Positions 8,040-20,000 of a DNA stretch of 57,123 nt are shown here, piece after piece; position 1 is the first letter of the stretch, and every line of letters begins with the position of its first letter. Source of the DNA: Gaeumannomyces sp. JS-464 (taxonomy: Eukaryota; Ascomycota; Sordariomycetes; Magnaporthales; Magnaporthaceae); NCBI GenBank assembly GCA_002197995.1, contig NGZR01000014.1, forward strand, positions 1 to 57,123. Direction: 5' to 3'. The notes under the pieces are model-generated. The model searched no databases. It was not told the origin of the DNA and worked only from the letters and a program-made list of their open reading frames with translations. A program made the position numbers and the translations under genes.

Positions 8040-11000
8040 GTGTAACGTGTCGTACGGTAAAGTCCAGTGTAAAGGTAGTGTGTGTCGAGTGTAAACGTGT
8101 AGTGACAGGAAGTGTAGTGTAAAACAAAAGTGGTGCAAAGGTACAGAGCGTGGTGCGTAAGTGTGTGCCCGAAGTAAAAGTAAGTGGAGTCCGTCAACAG
8201 TGTGTAGCACCCAAGTGTGCAGTGTAAGTAGTGTAAGAAAGTGTGGCGTACAAAACAGTCAGAAAGCGTAAGTGTGTGTGACAAAGGGTCGTAAAGTGTG
8301 GTGAACCGTGTGTAGAGTCGTACCGTAAGGTCAGGTGTAAGGCGTAAGTGCCAGTGTAGTGAGTGTAAAAGTAGCACGTAAACAGTAGCAAGTAACGTCC
8401 GTAAGTAAGTGTGTAGTGTAGGGTAGTAGAGTCGTGTAAAAGTGGCAGTAAAAGGGAAGAAGGTAGTCAGTGTCAGGAACAAGTGGCGTGCAGGGTGGTC
8501 GTGCAGTGTGGGTGTAGCCAGTGTAGTAGTGTGTGTGTGTGAGGTCACCCAGAGTAAGTGTAGGCAGTAAAGAAGTACAAAAGCACGTGTAAACAAAGTA
8601 GTAAAGAGTAAAGTAGTAGGTAAGTGTAAAGTCGTGTGTAAAGTAAGGTAAGTAGTGGAGCAAAGTGGTGTGTGTCGTAGTCAGTAAGTGTACCGTGAAA
8701 CACCGTAAAGGGGTGTACGTAGAACCGTGCGGGTAGTCAGTGGTAACGCAAGTGTAAAGTGCAGTGTAAACGTAAGTGCGTGCGTAAAAGTAACAAGTGT
8801 CGTGTGTGTGTACGTAGTGTGTGTGTAGTAAGTAAGAAGTGTAGTGTGGTAGAAGTAACCGTAGGGTGAGGTAAACAGTCGTCGTGTAGTAACAGTGTGT
8901 AAGTGTAGTAAGTGTGTGTGGTGTGTGCGTCGTAAGTCGTAGAACGTCCGTACGTGTCCGTGTAGTCGTGGTGTAAAGGGAAAGTGTGTAGACCGTGTGT
9001 GTAGTGTGTGGTGTAGAGTGTCGTGTGTAAAGAGTGTGTGTAAGTCAGAGTGAGTAGTAACGTGTGTCGTGTGTGTGTGTAGTAACCGTGGTAAGAGGAG
9101 TAAGTGAGTCGTGTCAAAAGAAAGAAAGTGTAAGTAACCGTGTGTGTGGTAGTAGTCGTGTGTACGTGAAGACAGTACGAACAAGTGTGAGTAAAGTCGT
9201 GTGTGCGTGTGTAGGTGAAGGTCAAGGGCGTCGTACGTAGGGTGTCAAAGTAAGTAAAGTAAAGTAGGTAGTGTCAGTGTAAACACGTAGTGTACCGTAG
9301 TCGTGACCGTACAGTGTGAAGCAAAGTGTGTCCGTGTAGTGTAGCGTGTGCACGGTAAAAAGAACCCGTCAGCAACGTACAAAACCAAGTAAACCAAGTC
9401 GTGTGTAAAGGTAGTAAGTACAGTGTGTGTGTCAGTGTAGTAGTCCCCGTGGGTGGTGTGTCCAAAACGTCAAGGCAGTAGTAAGTGTAGGAAGTAACCG
9501 TCAGGGTAGAAAGTGTCGTCACGTGTGTGTGTGTAGTAGTAGTAGTGTCGTAAAGGTAGTAGTAAGTAGTAAGTGTGGTACGTGAGTGTAAGTCCGTAGT
9601 GTGTGTGTGGGTGTAAAAGAAGTAGCCGTGGTGGTGTGTGTAAGTAACAGAGGAACGTAAAAGTAGTACGTGTGTAACGTCAAAAGTGTAGTAAAAACAA
9701 AGTGTGTACGTGTGGTACGTGTGAGGTGTGTAGTGTGTGTAGCAAGTAAGTACCAAAAGTGGTAGGTGTGTACGTGTAACAGGGTAGTGTCGAAAGGTAG
9801 CGTAAAGTCGTCGTAGTGTAGTGAAAAGGTGTAGTAACGTAAAGTGTAAAGTGTCGTAAGTAACCAGTGTAGAGTGTGTGTGTAGCGTGTGGTAGTAGTA
9901 ACCAGTCACCAGTCGTAGTAAGACCAACGTAAAAACGTGTAAAAGTCGTCCGGGTCGTGTGGACCGAAGGGTACGTAGTAAGTGTGTCGTCGTGTGTCCG
10001 TAGGTAACAGTGGTGGTCGTGTAGGTGTAAGTGTCGTAGTGTGTGTGTCAACGTCAAGTAGGTCAGTAAGGTGTGTGTAGTGAGTGTGTAAAGTGTAAAA
10101 GACGTGTGTGGTGTGCGTAGGTGGTAGCAAAAAGGAAAGGTGAGTAAGTACAACAGTGTGTACGGTAGTGTAGTGTAGTAGTCCAGTGTAGTCGTAGTCC
10201 GTGGTGCGTACGAAGGTAAGCACCCAGCGAAGCGTGTGAAGGTCGTGTAACGTAGTGTACGTGCGAAGCAGTCAAACAGCGTGAAGAGGTAAGTGTAAAA
10301 GTGGAGTAGTAGTGTGTCAGTGTAGTCGTCAGTGACAAGTGTGTGTAGACGTAGTAGTCAGTAGTAAAACACAAGTAGTAGTGTGTGTGTGTAGTGTGTG
10401 TGCCGGTAGTAGGTCGGTGTGAACACAGTAGTAAGTGTAAAAGTAAAAAAAAGGTGTGTGTGTGTGTGTAAGTAGTACGTGTGTGCGTGCGTGTAGTGTG
10501 TACAAAAGTAAGTAGGTCGTGTAGGTGTAGTGTGTGTGTCGTGTCCAAGCAAGTGTAGGCAAAGTGTGTAAGTACCGTCGTGTAGTCGTGTGTCAGCGTA
10601 AAGGGTAAGTACAAAAGTGGTAAGTGCAAAGAAGTCGTAGTGTGTAAAGGTGTGCGGTGTAGTGTGTACGCGTGAAACCGTCCGTCAAAGTGAGTGTGTC
10701 GTGTGTGTAGTAAAAAACGTGTCAAGAGAGCCGTCACAGCGTCGTAGAAAGACGTAGTAGTCGTGTCAACCGTGTGTGTGTAGTAGTAGTGTGTGTAGTA
10801 GTAGTAGTAGTAGTAGTAAACAACGTAAAGGTGTAAAGTAAGGCGTGCGGGAGTGTGTCAGTCGTAGTGGTCCAGAGTGTAGTGTGGTGGAGTAGTAAGT
10901 CACGCACGTGGAGTAGGTCGGTGTGAACGGTGTAGGTGTGAGTGTGTAGTGTCAAAGTACCGTCAGTCAAAGTCGTGTCGCGTGCAGAGTGTGGTAGTGT

Positions 11001-14000
11001 AAGTGTGTAGGAGGGTAGTGTAAGTGTAAGTGTGTGTGTCCGTGCAAGTGTGTCCCCCGGTGTGTACGGTGTAAACCAGTGTACGTGGGTGTGTAAGGGA
11101 GCGTCGTAGGTGTAAGTGTGTAAGTGTAACGTGTCAAGTGTCCGTGGTAGTCCCGTAACCAAAAAAAGTAAGGGGAGTAGAAGCGTACACAGTGTGTACG
11201 AAGTGTGTGTAAGTAGTACCGAGTGAGTAAGCGTGTGTAGCCGTGCGTACGTGTAGGTAGAACCAGGTGTACAGTACGTGTGTGGTACGTGTCGGTACGT
11301 GCGTGTCGCAGCCAGGACGTACGGTAGGTAGTAAAAACGTAAGAGGGAAAGTGTGTAAGAGTGTGTGTAGTAACGCGTCAGAGGTGTACGCAAAGTGTAC
11401 CCAAGTCAAGCGTGGTAGTACGTGAAGTAAGGTGTGTAAGGTCCCACGTAACGGGGTGAGTAGTCCGTGAAAAAGAAAAAAAGTGTGTAGTAACACGTCG
11501 TGGTACAGTCGGAGTGTGTAGAACGTAACCCCAAACGTGGTGCAGTAGTAGGTGTCGTGTGTAGTCCACGTGGTGAGTGTGTGTGTCGAGGTAGTAAAAA
11601 CGTAACGTGTGAAGTGCGTGTCAAACAAGTAACAGTAGTGGTAAGTCGTGTGTGGTGTGTAAGTGTGTGGAAACAACCAGTCCAAGGTGTAGCGTGTGTA
11701 AGTAAAAAAGTGAACCCGTCAGAGCAGACAAAGTCCGTACGTAGTGTCAAGTCAGTGTAAAAAAAGGGTAAAGTGTGTGCAGTACCCGTAAAGCACGTAA
11801 CGTGGAAGGTGTCGTGTGGTAAAAGTCGGGGCGTACGTGAAGGGTAACGTCCGTGAAAAGTGTGTGTGTGTAGTAGTGTAGTAGTGTAAAAAGTAGTACA
11901 GTAGCCAGTGGTGAGTAGTGTGAGTCCCGTACGAGTGGTGTCGGTGTAAGAAAAAAGGTCCGGTGAGTGGTAAAAAGTAAAGGGAAGTAAGTACCGTCGT
12001 GTGCAACGTCGTGAGTCGTACGTGAGTAACAAGGTCGTAGCGTGGTAGGGCGTGTGTGTGTCGTAGTGTAGGGGTAAGGTAGTAGTAGTGTGTGTACCGT
12101 AGTCGTGTGTAAGTAGTAGAGTGTGAACAGTAGGTGTGTAAGTACCGCGAGTAGTCCGTCGTAAAGTGGTAGTAGAAAGTAGAAGAGTAAACGTGTCGTA
12201 GTCCGAGTCGTGTAGTAACGTGTGTGTAGTAAGTCCCAAGTGGTAACCAGTCCCCAGTCGTAGTAAAACCCAGTGTAAAAAAGCGTAAAAAGAAGTGTAG
12301 GGAGTGGCGTAAAGTAGTGTCAGCCGGTGGAGTAAGTCGGGTGTGTAACGTGTGTGTGTAGCACGAGAGTGTGTAGAAGTCCGTGTAAGTGTCCGTAGTG
12401 TACAGGGTAAACCAGCGGCAGTAACAAAAAAGTGTGTGGTCGGTAAACGGCGTCCGAAAAAAGGTGTAAGTGTAAAGTAGTGTCCGTGTGTAAGGAGTAC
12501 AAGAGTGTGTGTGTAGTGACAGTAGTGTAATGTGTGTGTAGTACAGGTAGTGTGTAAAGTGTAGTAGTGTGTGTACACCCGTGTAAAGAGTGGTAAGTGT
12601 AGACGTAGTAGTCGTGTAAAGTCGTCCCGTAGCAGTAAGTGTGACCCGTGTGTACCGTGCGTGTAGTGTGCGTGCGTGCAGAGAACGTAGGTAAAGGTGT
12701 AAGCGTAAAGAACAGTGTCGTGGGGGTAGTCGGTGGTGTGAGCGTGTAGTGGTGTGGGTAGTAACGTCACGTCAGTGTAGGTCGGTGTGAACGGTGTGTG
12801 TGTAAGTCCAGTGTGTAAAGTAGTACCGAAGTGTAAAGTGTGTCGCGTACAGAGTAAGTGTGTAGTAAGTAAAGTCGGAGGGTGTAGTGTGTAGTAAAAG
12901 TGGTCGTCGTGGTAAGTGTGTCCCCAGTGTGTGCCGTCGTAAAAGTGTAAGTCGTGTAAGTAAGAGTGTAGTGTGTGTAAGGAGCCCACAAGTAGTGTGT
13001 GTGTGTGTGTAGTCGTAAGTAGTGTGTAAAGTAGTAGTAGTCGTAGTGTGTAGTAAACGTACCGTACAAGTAGTGTAGTGTAGTACGTGTGTAGGAGTAA
13101 GTGTGTAAAGTCGTGTGTAGTAACGGTGAACGTGTGTCACGCAAAGTGTAGTGTGTAAGTCAGTGTGTAGCAGTGTGGTAGTAGTAGTGTGTAGGTCCGT
13201 AGTGTAACGGGGTGGTAAACCGTGAAAACGAAAAGAAAGTGTGACAACGTCGTGTGTGGTAGTAGTCAGAGTGTGTAGAACGTAACACCAAAGTGTGTGT
13301 AGTAACGTACCACCGTGGTGTACACCGTAGTGTGTGTCGTAGTGTGTGGTAGTCAAAGTAGTGTAAGTGTGTAAAAGCGTGTCAAAGTAGAGTGTAGAAG
13401 TGGTAGTCCGTGTGTGCGTGTGTAAGTGTGAAAACAACCGGTCAGTGTAGTGTGTGTGTGTGTGTAAGTAAAGAAGAACCCGTCGTGAGCAGTGGTAAAG
13501 TCCGTACAAGTGTCAAGTGTGTGTAAAAAAGTGGGTAAGTAAGTGGTAGTAAGTCCAAGTGGAGTGTGTGTGTAGGCAGTGTGTCAAAGACGTGTCAAGG
13601 TAGTGGTGTAGCGTGTGTCGTACAAGTGTCAGTCAGTACAAGTGTGTAAGTAGTCAGTGTCGTGTAAGTAGTAGTACAGTAGCGTAAGGTGTAAAGTGTG
13701 AGTGTGTACGTCGTGGGTGGTCAGGTGTAAAAAAAGAGTGTGTGTAGTAGTACAGAAGGTAAGTGGAAAGTAAGTACGTGTCGTGTGGTAGGGTCAGGTG
13801 TGTGTAGTGTAAGTGTACGTAAGTGTGTACAAGGTGTGGACGTGTCGTGTAGAGTCGTGTGTAGTAGTAGTAGTGTGTAGTGTAGTACCGTAAGTCGTGT
13901 AAAACAGTAGTGTGTAAGTAGTAGTGTCGTAAGGGTAGAAAGAGTCGTGTCGTAGAGTGGTAAAGAGTAGTAACCAAGTGTGTCAGTAGGTGTAGTAGTA

Positions 14001-17000
14001 CCCGTGTGTAGAGTGTGTCGTAGGTGTAGTGTGTGAAGTAGTACCCGGTCGTCCAGTCGTAGTGTAAGTCCAACGTAAAAAAGCGTAAAAAGAGTGAAGG
14101 AAGTCGTGTAAGTAGTAGTCGTGTGTGTGTGTAGTCGTAAGTCGTGTAAAGGTGTGTGTAGTGTCCGTGTGTGTGTGTGTAAAGCGGTGTGTGTCGTGAA
14201 GTAACACCGTAGTGTGGTAGGGTAAAGAAGCGTGTCACGTGGTCGTGAGTACACGTGTCGGTGGTAAAAAGGTAAGTAAAGTGTGTAAGAGTCGCGTACA
14301 AAGCAGCAGGTAAAGTAGGTAAGTGTAAAAGTACAGTAAGTAGAAGTAAAAAGTACGTCAAAGTAAAGTAGTGTAGCAAAAGTGGGTGTGTGTGTGTGTG
14401 TGACGTCAACAAGTAGTCGTGTGGTCCGTAGTGTCAGTGGAAGTAGCACGTGTAGTAAGGGTGTAGGTAAGTAACGTGGTAGCCAAAGTCGTGTGTAAGT
14501 GTGTACCGTAAGTCCAGGCGTAGCCACCCCAGGTGGGTAAGTAAGTGTACGGCGTGTCGCGTGCGTGTAGTAGTGAAAGTAAGGAGAGGTGGCAGGCAAG
14601 GGTGTGTCCCAGGAGGGGTGGTGCGCGTACGAAGGTAGTACGAAGGTGCGTACGTAGCCGTCGTGTAGGTGGTGTGTAAAGTCAAGGTAAAGTGTAGTGG
14701 TACACGTAGTACGTGTAGTCGTGTAAGTAAAGAGTAAGTCGGTAAGTGTGTAGTAGTAGTAGGTGCCGTGTGGTAGTGTGTCAAGTCAAGGTACAGAGGT
14801 ACGTGTGAGTGTAAAAAAGAGTGTCCGACGTGGTACAGTGTAAGCAGTCAGTGTGTCAGACACCCACCGAGTGAACCAGGTCGTGGTCGCGAGTGGTGTG
14901 TACGTCCACCAAGGGGTCGTAAAAGCGTAAACAAACGTGTGTGGTGTGACCGTCGTGTGTACAGTCAGGTAGTGTGCGTAGTAGTAGCAGCGTGTCGTGT
15001 GTGTGTAGTGTAGTAGTGAAGTGTCACAGGTAAAAGTGTGTACGTGTCAGTAGTGTGTGTACGTAGTAGTAACGTAGTAGTAGTAAGTGTAGTAGTAGTG
15101 TAAAGTGTAGTGTGTGTAGTGTGTGTAAGTGTGTCGGGTAGTGTAGTGGTAAGGAGTGTGTACGTAGTGTGTGTGTCGTGTAGTCGTGTCCAGTGGAGTG
15201 TCGTGTGGTCAGAGTAGTAAAGTGGTCAGTAGTGAGTCCGTGTAGCACCGTGCGTAAGTCGAAGTAGAAGCCGTGTAAGAGTGTGAAAGTGTAGTCCGTG
15301 TGTAAAGCGTGTGTAACGTAAAAGTGTAAACAAGTCAGTGTAGTAGTAGTAAAAGAAGTGTGGGTGTGAAAGTAGTGTGTAAACCGTGTGTACCGTACGT
15401 GTGTACGTGTCCGTGTGTGTGTCACGTGTAGTGTCAAAGGGCGTAAAGCGTAAAGGAGGTCAAAGTAGTGTGTACCGTAGTACAGTGTCGTGGGTACACG
15501 GTGTGTAAGTGTGTGGGTGTGTCAGTAGTCAGTAAAGTCGGTGGTAGTGTCAAGTGTAAAGCGTGGGTGGTAGGGTGTCAAGGTAGAGAAGTCGTGTACC
15601 AGTGTGTGTGTAGTAAGTGTGTGTCCCGTGTGTACGACCCAAGTCGTAGGTAGGTGTAGTAACAGGGTAGTGTGTGTGGAGTGTACAAGTAACCGTAAAG
15701 TCGTGAAAACAGTGTGTGTAGTGGTAAAAGTAAAAGTAGTAGTGTGTACAGTGCAACCGTGTCGTGTGAGTAAAAAGGTAAGTGTCGTAGTAGGTACCGT
15801 GGTAGTGGTAGTGTGTGTGTGTGTGTCGTGTGAGCCGTCGTCCAAGGTAAAGAACCAAAGTAGTGTAGAGAGTAAGTAGTAGTCGTAGTAGTAGTGCGGG
15901 GTAGGCGGAGCCGTACGTACGTGTGTAGTAGTGGTACAGTGTGTAAGGTCGTGCGTGTACGTGTAGGTAGGGTACGTGAGTACGTCCCGTGTACGTAAGT
16001 AAACCCGTAGTGTAAGTAAGTCGTAAAAAAGTGTGTAAAGTAGTAAACGTAGTACAGTGTGTGGGACACGTAAGTGTCAGTACAGTGTGTCAGTGTGTGT
16101 GTGTAGTGGTCGTAGTAGTAGTGTGTGTAGTGTGTAGTGTAAAGTGTGTAGCGTGGTGAGTAGAACGTAGTACCGGTGTGTACGTCGTGTGTGTAAGAGG
16201 TAGAAAGTAAAAGTGTAAGAGTAGTGTGAGTCCAAGTGTGTAGTAGCGTAGTAGTAAGGGAGTGAGTGAGTCGTGGAGAGTGAAAAAAGTAAAAGTAACG
16301 TGTGGTGTCAAGTGACAAGGGGGGTCAGTAGAGTGAGTAAGCGTGTAAGTGTGAGTAACCCCCGTGTGTAGAGGTCGTGGAGTGTAAAGTAAGTCGTAGT
16401 GTAGACGTCGTGAGTCCGTGGTAAGTCAGGTAAGTGAGTGCAGCGTGTGTGTAAAGAGTGTAACAGTGTAGTCAGTGTGTCCGTGACGTGGTGTGTGTAG
16501 GTGTGAGTAAAAAGCAGAACCAGGTGTGCGTGTGTAAAACCAAAAGAACCCGTCCGCCAGTGTGGTAAAACCCACGTAAGTCAAGTGTGGCAAGTAAGTC
16601 GTAAGTGTGTACGTAAAGTCGTGTGCACAGGTGTGTGTGCAACAAACACAGGGTGTCGTGTGTAAAAGTGTAAAGTGTCAGTCCCAAGTGAAGTAAGTAG
16701 AAGTGTGTGTCCAGGTAGTAGTAAGTGTAACGTGTGAGAAAAGTGTGGTGTGTGTGCACGGTGTGGCGTAGGTGTAAGAAGTAGTAAGGTGTCAGTAGTG
16801 TGTGTGTAAGTGTGAGGGTAGTGTAGTAACGTGGTAAAGTAAAGTCGTGTGTGTGTGTGAAAAGTAGTAACGTCGTGACGTGTGGTGTCGTCGTGTGTGG
16901 CCAGTCAGTAGAAGTAAGTCGTAGTGTGTGTCCGTACGTCCGTAAAGGTGTCGTGTACAAAAGTACGTCGTAAGTAAAGGTGTAAAGTCGTCGTAACAGT

Positions 17001-20000
17001 AGAGTAGTGTACAAGCGTAAACGAAGTGTCGTAAGTAGGTACGTGTCGTAGCCAGAGGTGTGTGTAGTGTGTGTGGTGTAGTAGTGTGGTGTGTGTGTGT
17101 CACCGTAGTAGTCGAAAGTAGTCCAGTCGTCCAGTCCAGTAAAGCCCAGTAAACAGTAGCCAGTAAAGTGTGTGTGTAGTCGTGGGTAGTAGTGTACGTG
17201 TAAGTCCAGCAAAAGGTGGTGAAAGTGGTAGAAGTAGGCGTAGTAAGTAGTGTGTGGTACCCCAGTAGGTGACAGTGTGTGACCAGTAAGGGTAAAACAG
17301 TACAAACGTGTACGTGTAGTGTGTAGAGCGTGTGCGTACGAAGGTACGTAAAAGTAAGCGTAGAAGTAACGTGTGTGTAAGTGTCGGTAGTAGTGTCGTA
17401 GTGTAGGTGTAAGTGTGTAGAGTAGTGTGTAAGTGTAGCGTAACAGTAGTGTGTGTGTCGTGCGTACGAGTGTACGGCGTACCGTAGTACAGCGTACGGC
17501 GTAGTAGCGTACAGCGTACGGCGTACGCAGTAAAGGGTACAACGTACCGTGTGTGTGTAGTGCGGTAGCCGTCAAGTGTAGTAGCCGTACCAGCCCGTGG
17601 TCACGCGTGTGTAGTAGTGGTAGTGTGTGTAGTAGTAAGTAGTAGTGTAGTAACAAAGTGTACCGTGCAAAGAAGAAAGTGTAGTAGTAGTCGTAAGTAG
17701 TAAAGCAAGTAGCAGCGCAGTAAGTAAGAGAGTGTAACCGTGTAAGTAGTGTAACCAGTAGCGTACCGTAAGTAGTAGTCAGTGGTAAGTGTGGTAGTGT
17801 GTGTGTGTGTCGGTGTGTACGTACGTAGGTACGCGTGTGGTAGGTGTGGTGGGTACGAGTAGACGTGTGTACCACCAAAGTGTAAGTAGTAAGTAAGTAG
17901 TGTCGTGTAGTAAGTGTAAAAGTAAGTGCGTAAAGTAGTGTGTAGTGTACAGGTAAAGTAGTGTAGTCGTCGTGTGAGAGTAGTAGTAGTAGTGTAGTGT
18001 AGTGTGTAGTAGTAGTGTAAGTGTAAGTAAGTGTAAGTGTAAGTGTGTAGAGCGTGTGCGCCGTGTCGTAGTCGTAGTGTGAGTAAAGTCGTAGTGTAAA
18101 CCGTCAGGGTCGTGGCGTAAGCCAAACGTGGTAGTAGTAGTAGTGTCGTCCCGTAAGTAAACCGTAGTGTGTGTGTAGTGTAGTAAGTCAGTGTGTAAGT
18201 GTAGTGTAGTAGTGTAGTGTAGTGTAGTCGTGTGTAAAAGTAAAGTGTGTAAGAGTGTAACCGTGTCAAACCGTGTCAGTGTCGTGTGAGTAGTGTAGTG
18301 TACCCAAGAGTCGGGGTAAGTGTCGTGTAAAAGTGTAGAAGTGTAGGGAGTAGTCGTACAGTAGTGTCCCCAGTGTGTAGTAGTGTGTGTGTAAGTGTGC
18401 GTAGACGTGTCAGTGGTGTGAAGTAACAACGTAGTAAGGTAAGTGTGAGGGAGTCAGAAAGTAAGTAGTAACGTAACGTGTGTAGTGTGTCAGCGTACAC
18501 CCGTGTAGCAGTAAAGTAAGTCGTGTAGTGTGTGTCAGTGTCAAAAAAAAGTCAAAGTGTCAGTGTAGTAGTGTGTAGTAGTAAAGAGTGTGTCAGTAGA
18601 GTGGTGGTGGTAGTAGTAGTACGTCCGTCGTAGTGTAGCGTGAAGTGTAGTGTGTGAGAGTAAGTAGTGGTAGTGTGAGTGTGTACCGTGAGTCGTAAGT
18701 GTGAAGTAGTGTGTAACCCGTAGTCCGTGTGTCGTAAGTAGTACGTCACGTGTGTGGTGTGTGGTCCGTGTCGTGTGTAAAGGGGTAGTACAGTGTGTGT
18801 AAGGTGTCACGTGTAAGTCCGGTAGGGTGTAGTAGTAAGTGTCGTGTCGTGTCCCGTGTCACAGTAAAAGTAGTAGTGTGTAGTGTAGCAGTGTAGTGTA
18901 CGTAGGTAGGTAGGTAAGTGTAAAGTCCCAGTCCAAAGTAAGTCAGTACAAGTGGTGTGTGTCAGTAGTGTAGAAGGCGAGTAAAGTCAAAAGTGTGTAA
19001 GTCGTGTACAGTCAGTGTGTAGTGGTCAGTAGTGTGTAAAGTGTACGTAGCGTAAGTGTGTGTGTGGAGTCAGTGTAAAGTGTAGGAGTCCACAGTCGTA
19101 GTAAGTAGTGTAGTAAGCAAGTAAAGTAGGTGTGTAAGTAGTAAGTGTCAAGTCCGTCCGTGTCGTACGTGAGTGTCAACAAAAGTGTGTAAAGTCCAAA
19201 GTCAACGTGTGGTGTGTGTAGTAGTCGTGAAAGTCAAAAAACGTAGTCAAAGTAGTAGTCAGTCACAAAAAGTGTAGTAGACGTACAAGTCCGTGTAAAG
19301 TAAAAGTAAAAAAAGAGTAAAGTGTAGTGTAGTAGTAAGTAGTAGGTAAAGTAAAACAAGTAGTGAGTAAGTGTGTAGTGTGTGTGTAGTGGTCAAAAGT
19401 AGTGGTGTAACAGAGTGTAAGTAAAAAAAGAGTGTAAAAACAAAAACAGTAGTGTGTGTAGTGTCGGTAGTCACGTAAAAGTAAAGTCAGTGTCAGCGTA
19501 AGTAAAAGGTGTGTGTGTGTAGTAGTGTGTGTGTGTAAAAAAAAGTAGTGTGTGTCGTAAAGTAGTGTGTGTGTAGTGTGTGTAGAGTGTAAGTGTGTGT
19601 CGTGTGTAGTAAACGTAGTAAAGTAAAAAAGTGTAGTACGTAAAAAAAGGTAAGTAAGTACGTGTAAACACAAACACCAAGAAAACCAGTAAGTACCAAA
19701 GGGTAGTGTAAAAGTAAAACGAAAAAAAGTAGTAAAAGTAGTAAAAAGTAAAAAAAGAAGTAAAAAAAACCACGTGTAGTAACGTGTCCGTGTGTGTGTG
19801 TACAAGTAGTGTGTGTCGTGTCAACGTGTAGTGTCACCCGTAGTAAGTGTCGGAGTAGTCGTCGTCGTAGTGTGTACAGTAAGAAAAAAAAGGTCAACGT
19901 AAGTGTGTGTGTGTGTGGTGCGAAGCGCGAAGCGCGAAGCGCGAAGCGCGAAGCGCGAAGCGCGAAGCGCGAAGCGCGAAGCGCGAAGCGCGAAGCGCGT

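Larger units (their letters stand above)
10698..14403 (-). ncRNA. cob intron 5 zone: two related group I introns in tandem
   Basis: Best seen whole in pass 2, between DIVE (14404) and IWGGF (10697). In sense order it holds a LAGLIDADG ORF (14240-13078), a group I core (about 12880-12600), a second related LAGLIDADG ORF (12430-11338) and a second core (about 11050-10740). Each core has an AATCTGCAGCGAAG-like Q, a GTTCAACGA-type R and a GATATAGTC S element. I found no exon between the first S element and the second ORF, where cob leaves no room for more than a codon or two. Confidence 0.75.
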
